Positions 33,466-42,481 of a stretch of 57,543 nt of DNA are shown here, piece after piece. Numbering within the stretch: the first letter of the stretch is position 1; every line of letters starts with the position of its first letter. This DNA is from Propionibacterium sp. (GTDB taxonomy: Bacteria; Actinomycetota; Actinomycetes; Propionibacteriales; Propionibacteriaceae), in NCBI GenBank assembly GCA_022837595.1, contig JALHFX010000060.1, positions 1 to 57,543 of the forward strand. The letters run 5' to 3'. Below the pieces are notes generated by a model. The model searched no databases, had not been told where the DNA came from, and was given only the letters and a program-made list of their open reading frames with translations. The position numbers were made by a program, and so were the translations under genes.

Positions 33466-34854
33466 TTGAGTACGCAGAACCCGAACCCATGGAGCCGTGA
33501 AGCCTGGCAGCAGGCCGGCATCCCCCGCAGCCCGCAGGGAACCTACTCCCAAAACGGTGCCGCGCAGCCGTCGAATACCATCCCTACGCAGACCGAGGGT
33601 CAGCCCGAAAGCGCCCAGTCGGCGCCCAGGGCGCAACAGTCCGCCAGCTACCAGTACATCGGTGGACCGCAGCAGCATGCGGCCGGCTACGCACCGCAAG
33701 CTCCGCAGAACCCCCTCGTCATGACGAAACCGCAAGCCACCAAGTCGCACTCTCGCTTGGCAGGAATCGTTACGTTGGCCGTCTTGGCCGGTGCTGTCGG
33801 TGGTGGCGGCGCGGGATACGGCGTCGCGACCTATCTGGGGAGCAACCAGGGTGCCGGTGCAACCACCACCCAGGTTGTCCAGGCCGATGCCTCGCATCCG
33901 GATTGGGCGACCGTCGCCGAGGCTGTCTCGAATGCGGTCGCGTCGATCAGCGTGACTGCCGCTGATGGCTCGGAGGGGCTGGGGTCAGGCGTGGTGATCG
34001 ATTCTGCGGGCCATGTTGTGACCAATAATCACGTCGTCTCTGGTGTCGGCTCCCAGGCGACCATCACCGTCGTGCTCGACAACGTCGCCTACAATGCGAC
34101 AGTCGTCGGAACCGATCCCGCCACCGATCTCGCGGTGCTTCAACTCGTCAATCCGCCGGCAGATCTGAAAGTGATGACGCTGGCTGATTCTTCGTCCCTG
34201 GCCGTGGGTGACGAAGTGATGGCAATCGGTAATCCGCTCGGTCTGAGCGACACCGTCACGACCGGCATCGTTTCGGCGCTCAATCGTCCGGTCACCACCG
34301 AAGCCGTGACCGAGAACAAATCACCGGTATCGCGTTCCACGGGCAGCTCCGACTTGGTCGTGACTGCTGCCATTCAGACCAGCGCGGCGATCAACCCTGG
34401 AAACTCCGGTGGCGCGCTGATCAATTCGTCCGGCGAATTGATCGGTATCACCTCGTCGATCGCGACCCTGAGCTCCGGCCAGTCGTCCGGCGAATCGGGC
34501 AGCATCGGCCTCGGCTTTGCTATCCCGGTGAACCAGGTGAAGTACGTCGCCGATCAGTTGATCGCCACGGGGACGGCCGAACATCCGCAGATCGGTATCA
34601 GCGCGCAGGACGCGAGTGGGGCAGGCCAACTGGGCGCCCGAGTCAGCAATGTCACCTCGGGTTCGCCTGCTGCATCGGCCGGCATCCAGCCCGGCGATCT
34701 GATCACTGCGGTCGACGGTGCTTCGGTGAGCTCCACCGAATCACTCGTTGCGCTGGTTCGGGCAAGCCAGGTGGGCCAATCCATCACGCTGACCGTCGAG
34801 CGTAACGGACAATCCAGCGATGTGGACGTCACCACGGTTGCCGCTTCGAAATAA
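33466..34854 (+). CDS. HtrA/DegP-like trypsin-type serine protease with PDZ domain
   Basis: A TTG start at 33466 is preceded by AAGGAGG with an 8-nt spacer, better than the upstream in-frame GTG at 33430. The first ~80 residues are Pro/Gln/Ser-rich and cytoplasmic. One membrane segment follows (LAGIVTLAVLAGAVGGGGAG). The extracytoplasmic protease domain has catalytic His in TNNHVVSG, Asp in PATDLAVLQL and Ser in NPGNSGGALIN, and then one PDZ domain (GSPAASAGIQPGDLITAVDG). It would act in envelope protein quality control. Monocistronic, with a strong terminator after it. Confidence 0.92.
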   Translation: MSTQNPNPWSREAWQQAGIPRSPQGTYSQNGAAQPSNTIPTQTEGQPESAQSAPRAQQSASYQYIGGPQQHAAGYAPQAPQNPLVMTKPQATKSHSRLAGIVTLAVLAGAVGGGGAGYGVATYLGSNQGAGATTTQVVQADASHPDWATVAEAVSNAVASISVTAADGSEGLGSGVVIDSAGHVVTNNHVVSGVGSQATITVVLDNVAYNATVVGTDPATDLAVLQLVNPPADLKVMTLADSSSLAVGDEVMAIGNPLGLSDTVTTGIVSALNRPVTTEAVTENKSPVSRSTGSSDLVVTAAIQTSAAINPGNSGGALINSSGELIGITSSIATLSSGQSSGESGSIGLGFAIPVNQVKYVADQLIATGTAEHPQIGISAQDASGAGQLGARVSNVTSGSPAASAGIQPGDLITAVDGASVSSTESLVALVRASQVGQSITLTVERNGQSSDVDVTTVAASK

Positions 34855-34878
34855 CTCTTGACCAATAATCGGGCCTAG

Positions 34879-34924
34879 ATCTGGCCGGCGGTTCGCTCTG
34901 GGTTCAGCGAACTGCCGGCCAGAT
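34879..34924. terminator. Strong hairpin terminator between htrA-like gene and recO
   Basis: The 19-bp arms ATCTGGCCGGCGGTTCGCT and AGCGAACTGCCGGCCAGAT pair throughout with one G-U, with an 8-nt loop. On the plus strand TGTTTTG follows. It serves the protease gene and, by position, may also stop recO transcription. Confidence 0.85.
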
Positions 34925-34942
34925 TGTTTTGCTCTGACTTCG

Positions 34943-35658
34943 TCAGCGGACAAGCAGCGGTAGCGAGCGCAATCCCCGCTCCATATGCCAGGACGCGAAA
35001 GCGGCGATCAGCCCACTCACCTCGTTGCGGGCACGATCCGTCGCATCTGTCGTCGCCTCCCAGTCGCCACTGATCAGTGCAGAGACCAGGGTCCAGGCCT
35101 CATCGCTGGGCATCGCGGTGCGGGGCGGTCGGCATGCCAGACAGACCATGCCGCCGGCTTCGGGCGAGAATCCAGCGTGCGGGCCCTCAAGTCCGCAGCA
35201 ACTGATAGCGCTCTGAGCAGATAAGAGTCCAAGATCATCGTTGCTGGTCGCGGCCCACAAGGAGTACCCGCACCAAGGGTCCGCAGTGCGCCAATGAGTA
35301 GCCGGTACTGCTGCAGTGCCGGTTGCCCCTCTTCGGCAACCAGCCGATCCGCGGTCTCGACCATTACCTCGCCCGCGGTAAAAGCTGCGTAGTCGAGACG
35401 CAGCGGAGCATCGTAGGCATGCAGAGTCTCGGCTTGAGTGATGACGTCCAGGTTTCGCCCGCTGGCGAACTGCAGATCGACATGACTGAATGGCTCGAGC
35501 CGCCCGCCGAATTTCGATGAGGTACGGCGCACGCCACGTGCCACTGCCCGGATCTTGCCATGACTTCGGCTGAGTAAAACGATTATTCGGTCGGCCTCAC
35601 CGAGCTTATGGGTGCGCAGCACCACAGCTTCGTCTCGATAGGTCGGCATATTCACCAT
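34943..35658 (-). pseudogene. recO: DNA repair protein RecO with internal deletion and frameshift
   Basis: The first part (35658 to about 35203) is a normal RecO OB-fold start (YRDEAVVLRTHKLGEADRIIVLLSR ... KFGGRLEPFSHVDLQFA) and helical region (MILDSYLLRALSVA). Near 35200 the frame breaks. The expected C-terminal part (CGLEGPHAGFSPEAGGMVCLACR ... ASWHMERGLRSLPLLV) follows in another frame to 34943. About 10-13 residues, including one cysteine pair of the zinc site, appear lost. RecO loads RecA on SSB-coated gaps, so loss would weaken RecFOR recombination. Start could also be the internal ATG at 35649. Confidence 0.85.
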
Positions 35659-35771
35659 TCTGGCCCATCGGCATAATCGCCTGAGCCGAGCTTCTCAAAG
35701 AACCGTATTGGCTGCCTGGCGGACATGACCTATCAAGATGCGGCCCTCGCGAATCGTCTAGAGTCCCTCAC

Positions 35772-36569
35772 ATGGCTGATCATCCTGCCCGCCGCTCCCC
35801 CGCACCACACCCGAGCGGCGCACAGCCCCCCGCAATTGCACCTCAGCTCCTGCCCCAACATGTCGCAATCGTGATGGACGGCAACGGCCGGTGGGCCAAA
35901 GAGCGTGGGCTGCCACGCACGAAGGGCCACGAGGCGGGCGAAGCGGTACTCTTCGAGGTCATCGAGGGTGCCATCGAGATGGGCATCAAATACCTGTCTG
36001 CCTATGCCTTCTCGACGGAGAACTGGAAACGTTCCCCCGATGAGGTCCGTTTCCTGATGGGCTTCAATCGCGAGGTCATCCATCGCCGCCGAAACGATCT
36101 CGACGCACTCGGGGTGAAAGTCCGTTGGGCGGGTCGGCGTCCGAAGTTGTGGGGCAGTGTGATCCGCGAGCTCGAGGATGCCGAGGAACAGACCAAGAAC
36201 AACAACGTGCTGACCATGCAGTTCTGCGTCAACTACGGTGGGCGCGCCGAGATAGTCGATGCAGTCCGCCAGATCGCCCGCGATGCCGCAGCCGGGCGGC
36301 TGAATCCCGACCGGATCTCCGAGAAGAGCTTCCGACAGTATCTGGATGAACCGAGCATCCCCGATGTCGATCTGTTCGTCCGCAGTTCGGGCGAGCAACG
36401 GATCTCGAACTTCCTCATCTGGCAGTCGGCCTACGCCGAGCTCGTCTTCATCGACAAGTACTGGCCGGATTGGGATAGGCGTGATCTGTGGGCTGCCGTC
36501 GAACGCTATGCCACCCGCGACCGTAGATTCGGTGGCGCTATTCCCAACGAGCCCGGCGCCGAAGGGTAA
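35772..36569 (+). CDS. uppS: Isoprenyl transferase (undecaprenyl/decaprenyl diphosphate synthase)
   Basis: A 265-residue cis-prenyltransferase. The substrate-binding start is HVAIVMDGNGRWAKERGLPR; YAFSTENWKRSPDEV, GVKVRWAGRR and the C-terminal LFVRSSGEQRISNFLIWQSAYAEL are also present. It makes the polyprenyl carrier for cell-wall synthesis. It is divergent from recO, a common linkage in actinobacteria. The N-terminal 25 residues are Pro/His-rich and probably disordered. Intact. Confidence 0.93.
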   Translation: MADHPARRSPAPHPSGAQPPAIAPQLLPQHVAIVMDGNGRWAKERGLPRTKGHEAGEAVLFEVIEGAIEMGIKYLSAYAFSTENWKRSPDEVRFLMGFNREVIHRRRNDLDALGVKVRWAGRRPKLWGSVIRELEDAEEQTKNNNVLTMQFCVNYGGRAEIVDAVRQIARDAAAGRLNPDRISEKSFRQYLDEPSIPDVDLFVRSSGEQRISNFLIWQSAYAELVFIDKYWPDWDRRDLWAAVERYATRDRRFGGAIPNEPGAEG

Positions 36570-36685
36570 GTCAGCAAGCGGCACCGATTCCGTCCCGTTC
36601 CCGAGATGGGTCAGCCGAGCCCCGGCCGTCTTCATCACCTGTCGAGCGATCCCCCATGTTGTCGCGCGCTGCCCATGAGCTACCC

Positions 36686-36716
36686 TTAACACTGTTCATG
36701 ATTTAACACTGTTAAA
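36686..36716 (+). promoter_or_regulatory. Two tandem operator-like sites upstream of bioB
   Basis: TTAACACTGTTCA (36686-36698) and the perfect palindrome TTTAACACTGTTAAA (36702-36716) share the core TTAACACTGTT and are offset by 17 bp. The second ends 24 bp before the bioB ATG. They probably bind a biotin-responsive repressor (BioQ-like TetR or another type), but which one is not determinable here. AT-rich DNA in this region also fits a promoter. Confidence 0.65.
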
Positions 36717-36740
36717 TGACGTTGACCTGGGAGAACACCG

Positions 36741-37811
36741 ATGAACCTCAGCCAGATGATCCAGCGTGGCCTGGAAGGGCAGTCCGCAACCCGCGCCGAA
36801 GCTCTCGAGATTCTGCGAAGTCACGACGACGAGTTGATCTCGATAGTGGCGGCCGCAGGCAAGATCCGACGCCGCTTCTTCGCCAACAGGGTCCGGCTGA
36901 ACTATCTGGTGAATCTGAAGAGCGGTATGTGCTCCGAGGACTGCTCGTATTGTTCGCAACGGCTCGGTTCCCGGGCCGAGATCATGAAGTATTCGTGGGC
37001 CGATCCACGGACTGTCTATCAAGCTGTCGAGGCAGGCATTGGTGGTGGAGCACGCCGGGTCTGCCTGGTGGCATCCGGACACGGGCCGAGTACCCGGGAG
37101 GTCAACCGTGTCAACCGCATGGTGCGCGATATCAAGAACGATCATCCTAATGTCGAGGTCTGCGTGTGCCTGGGTTTCATCGACGACCAAAAGGCCGCCT
37201 CCATCAAGCAAGCGGGTGCCGACGCCTACAATCACAACGCCAACACCGCACGCAGTCACTACGGCGAGATTTGCTCCACACATTCCTACGACGATCGAAT
37301 CGATACGGTTGAGATCTTGAAGCGCAATGGATTATCGCCGTGCTCCGGGGTCATCGCTGGCATGGGCGAGACCGACGAAGAGCTCGTCGACGTCATCTAC
37401 GATTTGCGTGAGCACGGCGTCGAATCGGTTCCGGTGAATTTCCTACTTCCCTTCGACGGTACGCCCCTCGAAGGAACTACCGACCATCTGACACCGCAGC
37501 ACTGCCTGCGCATCCTGGCCATGGTCCGCTTCGTTCACCCGGATGCGGAAGTCCGCGCTGCAGCGGGGCGCGAGATGCACATCCGCACCATGCAGCCACT
37601 GATGCTCGAAGTCGTCAACTCGATCTTCCTCGGGGATTACCTCACCAGCGAAGGCGCTGCCGGCGCCGCAGACCTTCAACTGCTCGCTGATGCGGGTTTC
37701 GTTCCTGAAGGCGGTGACAACATCCCAACTGAGATCGCTGGACTGGCCGAAAGCCACGGCGTCCCCATCCGCCACCGCGGCATCGGCAGCGAGCTCCCGG
37801 CAAACGTCTGA
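36741..37811 (+). CDS. bioB: Biotin synthase
   Basis: A radical-SAM enzyme that inserts sulfur into dethiobiotin. The 4Fe-4S cysteines are in CSEDCSYCSQ; VNRMVRDIKNDHPNVEVCVCLG, YNHNANTARSHYGEICSTHSYDDRI and PCSGVIAGMGET carry further family motifs and 2Fe-2S ligand cysteines. At 356 residues the length is normal. ATG preceded by GGGAGAA. No other bio genes are adjacent. Tandem operator-like sites lie just upstream. Confidence 0.95.
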   Translation: MNLSQMIQRGLEGQSATRAEALEILRSHDDELISIVAAAGKIRRRFFANRVRLNYLVNLKSGMCSEDCSYCSQRLGSRAEIMKYSWADPRTVYQAVEAGIGGGARRVCLVASGHGPSTREVNRVNRMVRDIKNDHPNVEVCVCLGFIDDQKAASIKQAGADAYNHNANTARSHYGEICSTHSYDDRIDTVEILKRNGLSPCSGVIAGMGETDEELVDVIYDLREHGVESVPVNFLLPFDGTPLEGTTDHLTPQHCLRILAMVRFVHPDAEVRAAAGREMHIRTMQPLMLEVVNSIFLGDYLTSEGAAGAADLQLLADAGFVPEGGDNIPTEIAGLAESHGVPIRHRGIGSELPANV

Positions 37812-37880
37812 CCGATCCGCGCTTGCTTGGCAACGAGCGGAAGAGGCTACGAGACTGCAGACCCCCAGGTGCGGGAGAGG

Positions 37881-38813
37881 TTATCGTCCACGATCGGATT
37901 TGGCCGGAGGACGATCCCCTCGAATGGACGCCACCATGTCGAGTACTCTGCGGGTGGCGCGCACATCGTGCGCCCGGAAGACAGTCGCACCTTGCCAGGC
38001 TGCTATCGCGGTTGCTGCGAGAGTACCCTCGAGACGTTCATCGACATCCAGATCGAGGGTCTCCCCCACGAAATCCTTCCGACTGATCGCCATCAGTACC
38101 GGATACCCCAATGCGACCAGGCGGTCGGTGGTGGCCACTAGCCGTAACGAGTGCTGCGTTGTCTTTCCGAAATCTAGGGTGGCATCGACCAGCACCGCAT
38201 CCGGCGCCACACCCGCTGCAACGGCGCGTTCAGCTCCGGCAGCCAGGACGCGCAAGACATCGTCCACGACGCCGTCGTCCGGCCCATAGTCCACACCGCG
38301 CGGGTCGGTGCGCGGCGGCAGACCTCCGGTATGCGATACGACATAACCACTACGCTGCTCGGCAGCGACCTGGACCAGATCCGGATCTGCACCAGCCCAA
38401 GTGTCGTTAATCACGTCGAATAGCCCGGCGCACGCCGAGGCCACCTCGGCTCGCCAGGTGTCCAGACTGATCAGCAGTCCGGGGAAACGTTCCCGCGCCA
38501 ACTTCAAGAATGGGCGAACCCGATCGATCTCGGCGGCCTCGGTGACCCATTCGCCTTCCTGGCCCGCTCGTACTCCCCCGATATCGATGATCTCCGCCCC
38601 CTCGTCGATCATCGCTGCGGCGCGGGCTGCTGCGGCATCCAAGTCGAGATAGCGCGCTGGCGCGTAGAAAGAATCGGGGGTTCGGTTGATGATGCCCATC
38701 ACCGCTGGATGGGCGGCGTCGAATCGGTGACCGCGGAGCACCAGCGGTGCGGGTTGGACAAAGCTCACGGACTCGAGTCTGCCATGCCCACCACCGCTGG
38801 CGCCTGCGATCAC
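37881..38813 (-). CDS. Dihydropteroate synthase-like protein (FolP2 type)
   Basis: A 310-residue TIM-barrel of the pterin-binding family. It has VMGIINRTPDSFY in place of the usual MGVxNVTPDSFSDGG, plus IDEGAEIIDIGGV, ISLDTWRAEVA and AISRKDFVGETLD. The RTPDSFY variant marks the actinobacterial FolP2 group, whose mycobacterial members lack or have doubtful DHPS activity. Whether this one makes dihydropteroate is therefore uncertain. It follows leuA on the minus strand with a 29-bp gap. Confidence 0.85.
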   Translation of the reverse strand: MIAGASGGGHGRLESVSFVQPAPLVLRGHRFDAAHPAVMGIINRTPDSFYAPARYLDLDAAAARAAAMIDEGAEIIDIGGVRAGQEGEWVTEAAEIDRVRPFLKLARERFPGLLISLDTWRAEVASACAGLFDVINDTWAGADPDLVQVAAEQRSGYVVSHTGGLPPRTDPRGVDYGPDDGVVDDVLRVLAAGAERAVAAGVAPDAVLVDATLDFGKTTQHSLRLVATTDRLVALGYPVLMAISRKDFVGETLDLDVDERLEGTLAATAIAAWQGATVFRAHDVRATRRVLDMVASIRGDRPPAKSDRGR

Positions 38814-38842
38814 ATTCTCCGCAGGCGCGCACCGCCGCCGAA

Positions 38843-40500
38843 TCAGCCGGCGATCGCCAGCGAGTCGGCGGTATGCCGGTTCACAGCGCTCATGACCGCC
38901 TTCAGGGAGGCTGTGGTGATATCAGGATCGATACCAACACCCCAGTGCACTTCGGTGTCGCCGTTCTCGATCTCGCACTCGACGTAGGCCGCCGCCTTCG
39001 CGTCACCGCCAGCAGTCAGCGCATGCTCGCTGTAATCGAGAACACGTACCTTGGCTCCGACGGTGGTCAGTGCATCCACGAACGCCGACACCGGACCGTT
39101 GCCCTCACCGGTGATGATCTTCTCGATACCGTTCGAGACAATCCTGGCCTTGATAGTCGCCCGGCCGTCCTCGCTGGTCTCCAAGGTGAAGCCCTTACCC
39201 CACAGCGGCTCGCGACGGTTCAGGTATTCGTCGGAGAAGATCTGCCAGAGCTGCTCGCTCGTGACCTCGCCGCCTTCGGAGTCCGAATGCTGCTGGACGA
39301 CCCGGCTGAAATCCATCTGCAGCCTGCGCGGCAGCACCAACGAGTGATCGTTCTTCATCAAGTACGCCATACCGCCCTTGCCTGACTGGCTGTTGACGCG
39401 GATCACAGCTTCATAGGTACGGCCGACATCGAACGGATCGACCGGCAGATATGGGGCCTGCCAGGGGACCTCATGGATACCGACGCCAGCGTTGGCAGCC
39501 TTCTCCTCCAGATCTTCCAGACCCTTCTTGATCGCGTCCTGGTGCGAACCGGAGAAAGCAGTGTAAACCAGGTCGCCCGAATAGGGCTGGCGGGCCGGTA
39601 CCGGCATACCGGTGCAATACTCCACAGTCCTGCGGACCTCGTCCAGGCGACTGAAATCGATTTGCGGGTCGATGCCTTGGGTGTACAAGTTCATGCCCAG
39701 GGTCACCAGGTCGACGTTGCCGGTGCGCTCACCGTGACCGAATAGGCAACCCTCGACACGATCAGCTCCGGCCATCAGCCCGAACTCGGTGGCCGCGATC
39801 CCCGTGCCACGGTCGTTGTGGGTGTGCAACGAGACGCAAACGTTCTCGCGCGAATTGATATTGCGGCAGAAATACTCGATCTGATCGGCGTAGGTGTTGG
39901 GAGTACTCATCTCAACCGTGGCCGGCAGATTCAGGATGATCTCGCGATCGGCATCGGGCTGCCAGACATCGACGACCGCATTACAGACCTCGACGGCATA
40001 CTCGGTAGGAGTCTGGGTGAAGATCTCGGGCGAGTACTCATAGCCGAACTCGACATCGGGGAGGTACTTCTCCGCGGCCTCAATCACCCAACGCGTGCCG
40101 TTGACAGCCAGTTGCTTGCACTGTTCTTCGTCAACGCGGAAGACCACCCTGCGGAACAGTTCGGCGACCGCGTTGTACATGTGGATAAATCGAAATCGGT
40201 CTGCGAAGCAGAAGGGAACCCGATCTCGATCTCCTTGTAGCCCATGCGAACCAGCAGATCGAACAGTTTGCGCTTGCGTCCCGGCGTCATCGGGTCGATC
40301 AGCGCCTGGTTTCCGTCGCGCAGATCGGTCGACAGCCAGCGCGGGGCATGAGTGATCGACTTCGTCGGCCATTGACGATCAGCCAGCACGATCGGATGGA
40401 ACGGCTCATAGCGGACGTACGGCATGGGCGTCGGCTGCTGTACCGGACGCGGCTGAGGCTTGGTGCGGGGCTTGGGATAATGGTGGATCTGCGTGGTCAT
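38843..40500 (-). pseudogene. leuA: 2-isopropylmalate synthase with internal deletion and frameshift
   Basis: Start ATG 40500 is preceded by AAGGAG. The N-terminal part reads normally through YKEIEIGFPSASQTDFD. At about 40192 the frame breaks, and the rest (FIHMYNAVAELFRRVVFRVDE ... VEMSTPNTYADQIEYF ... SGSHQDAIKKGLEDLEEK ... NRHTADSLAIA) continues in another frame to 38843. Compared with actinobacterial LeuA, about 43 residues of the catalytic TIM barrel, including the REIIEQG...QVLTQCR strand, are missing. The enzyme, which commits carbon to leucine, would be lost, implying leucine auxotrophy unless a second copy exists. The C-terminal leucine-regulatory domain is still present. Confidence 0.87.
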
Positions 40501-40839
40501 GATGGTCTCCTTGGCTGCAAATTGAAGATTTGGTGTCAGTCGGACGCGCCAACAACTCCGCAGCGAGAGGGACTGGCCTTAGCGAGTCTCGCTGCGGCGA
40601 CCAAGGAGGAGCGCCGAGGCGGCGCGCTGGGTCTGAGCCACGCACCAAAGATAAGCCAAGATCCCGCTGATTTCCAAATGAGGCTCAGCTGATGGACATG
40701 ACAACAACGAAACAACTCTCCCGAGATCGCCGCCAAGCCTGCGACAATAAGAGATGACAAATGCCGACCGAGCGTCCATCGTGACCAGACGACGGTAGTC
40801 AACGTTCGAGTCATCTCCGCGACTAGATTGGTGATTTCT
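40501..40839. other. Divergent intergenic region between leuA and the mannitol-dehydrogenase-family gene
   Basis: About 340 bp hold the leuA leader (with a hairpin at 40558-40597) and the promoter of the plus-strand dehydrogenase. Long minus-strand open frames run in from the dehydrogenase gene as antisense shadows. No confident leucine-rich leader peptide was found. Confidence 0.5.
40558..40597 (-). promoter_or_regulatory. Stable hairpin in the leuA 5' leader
   Basis: A perfect 11-bp inverted repeat (CCGCAGCGAGA / TCTCGCTGCGG) with an 18-nt loop lies about 58 nt upstream of the leuA start. It could be part of an attenuator. No U-tract or obvious leader peptide supports this, so the role is open. 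Confidence 0.4.
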
Positions 40840-42315
40840 ATGGCAAACCTGAATCGCTCCAATTTCCCTGTCGACCGCCGGATCGGGGCGTCCGCCCCCG
40901 ATGCCACGGGTATCGTGCACCTGGGTATTGGCCAGTTCCATCGTGCGCACGCAGCTGTGAACACCGCACTGGCGATGGCTGAAGCAGGCGGTGACTGGGG
41001 CATCGTCGGAGTCGCCAACCGCTCTCGCCGCATCATCGACCCGATGCTCGATCAGGACTTCATCTACTCGATTCTCCAGCTGAGCCCCGAAGGCACCGAT
41101 GTACAACTGGTCGATGTTCATCGACGGCTCTTCGTCGCAGCCGAGCAACCCGCGGAGGTACTCGCAGCGATTGCCGATCCCGATCACAAGATCGTCACGT
41201 TGACCATCACCGAGAAGGGCTACAACAAGGACGGTGTCACCGGGCATCTCATGACGGACTCGGCCGAGATCGCTCCTGGTTTGGCGGGCCCGGACAACGC
41301 AAAGGCGCCGCTGGCTCAGTTGGCTTGGGGCCTGGTGAAGCGCTCCCAAGAGTCCAAGGCTCCGGTCACCGTTTTGTCGTGTGACAATATGCAGTCGGCA
41401 GGAAACACCACCAAGGCGATGGTGACCGAGTTCTTGCAGGCAGCCGGTGTTGACGACAACACCATGTCGTGGATCGCGGAGAACGTTTCCTTCCCGAATG
41501 CGATGGTCGACCGGATCGTGCCCGGCACCACCAGTCAGACCAAGGCCCAGGTCGAGATGATCCTCGGTCTGCGCGATGAGGCGCCGGTGCCTGCTGAGGC
41601 ATTCACCATGTGGGTGTTGGAGGATGATTTCAAGGCTGGTCGACCCGCCTGGCAGGCTGCGCCCGGCGTCACTTTCTCCGATGATGTGGAGCAGTACGAA
41701 CTGGTCAAGCTGCGTTTGCTCAACGGTTCGCACTCGCTGATCAGCTATCTCGGCGGGCTCAGCGATTCGCCGACGATTCCTTCGGCGCGGGACAAGGAGT
41801 TCGTGGCTAAGTCGGTATATGCGGCGATCTATAACGAATTCCTGCCGAGTATCGATCTGCCGCACGGCTTCGACGCGGACGCCTATGTCGAGCAGCTCTT
41901 CCATCGCTGGCAGAACCATGCCCTCGGGGACAAGACGGCCCGTGTCGGTTCGGACGGTTCGGCGAAGCTCTTGCAGCGCATCCCCGAACCCGCACTTCGG
42001 CTGTTGAAGATGGGCCAGATGCCGAACGAGATGGCTCTGACCGCCGCGTCATGGATCGCCTGTGTAGCTCCGCCTGCCGGTTTCGATCCGGGCCAGATCG
42101 CTGCCGAGATGGAAGAACCGCAGCGCGAGAACCTCGCCAAGGCAACCGCGGGTGCCAAGAGCATCCACGAACACGCCGAGAGGATCATGACCGGTGGCTT
42201 CTTCCCGACCGAACTTGCTGAGCACCAGGAGTTCACCGATCGGGTAGGCGAGTTGCTCGAGATCATCGTCACCGATGGTGTTGAGACGGCCGCGAACGAC
42301 GCACTCGGCGAGTGA
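40840..42315 (+). CDS. Mannitol dehydrogenase family protein (long-chain polyol/uronate dehydrogenase)
   Basis: Start chosen at MANLNRSNFPVDRR, with GGTGA five bases upstream. An N-terminal Rossmann domain (GIVHLGIGQFHRAHAAVNTALA), the VTLTITEKGY strand, and a C-terminal mannitol-dehydrogenase domain (KLRLLNGSHSLISYLGGL with catalytic Lys and the NxxH motif) are visible. About 491 residues. It would oxidise mannitol, arabitol or related polyols, or reduce fructuronate, with NAD(P). The substrate is not resolved by eye. Monocistronic, ending at a strong hairpin. Confidence 0.9.
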   Translation: MANLNRSNFPVDRRIGASAPDATGIVHLGIGQFHRAHAAVNTALAMAEAGGDWGIVGVANRSRRIIDPMLDQDFIYSILQLSPEGTDVQLVDVHRRLFVAAEQPAEVLAAIADPDHKIVTLTITEKGYNKDGVTGHLMTDSAEIAPGLAGPDNAKAPLAQLAWGLVKRSQESKAPVTVLSCDNMQSAGNTTKAMVTEFLQAAGVDDNTMSWIAENVSFPNAMVDRIVPGTTSQTKAQVEMILGLRDEAPVPAEAFTMWVLEDDFKAGRPAWQAAPGVTFSDDVEQYELVKLRLLNGSHSLISYLGGLSDSPTIPSARDKEFVAKSVYAAIYNEFLPSIDLPHGFDADAYVEQLFHRWQNHALGDKTARVGSDGSAKLLQRIPEPALRLLKMGQMPNEMALTAASWIACVAPPAGFDPGQIAAEMEEPQRENLAKATAGAKSIHEHAERIMTGGFFPTELAEHQEFTDRVGELLEIIVTDGVETAANDALGE

Positions 42316-42342
42316 GCCTGCGAGCGATCACCCAATAGTTAC

Positions 42343-42381
42343 AATTGGTGGCCCCGATCTATCGGATTGGGGCCACCAATT
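42343..42381. terminator. Bidirectional hairpin between convergent dehydrogenase and era
   Basis: Perfect 13-bp arms AATTGGTGGCCCC / GGGGCCACCAATT with a 13-nt loop lie between the convergent gene ends at 42315 and 42482. The A/T-rich outer edges give some U-tract character on both strands. Confidence 0.85.
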
Positions 42382-42481
42382 CGTTGGTACGTCGAGCATC
42401 GGGTCCGTGGCGTCTCGGGCTGGGCTTGCCGTCGGCCAGATCGGACGACCGGCTCCGACGGTTTTCCCGCCGCCTGCTTTG

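Noticed and set aside
35733..36692. 319-codon minus-strand frame over uppS
   Set aside because: Exact antisense of the well-supported uppS gene.
40579..41919. 446-codon minus-strand frame over the mannitol-dehydrogenase gene
   Set aside because: Antisense shadow; also checked as a leuA leader and found no convincing Leu-rich peptide.
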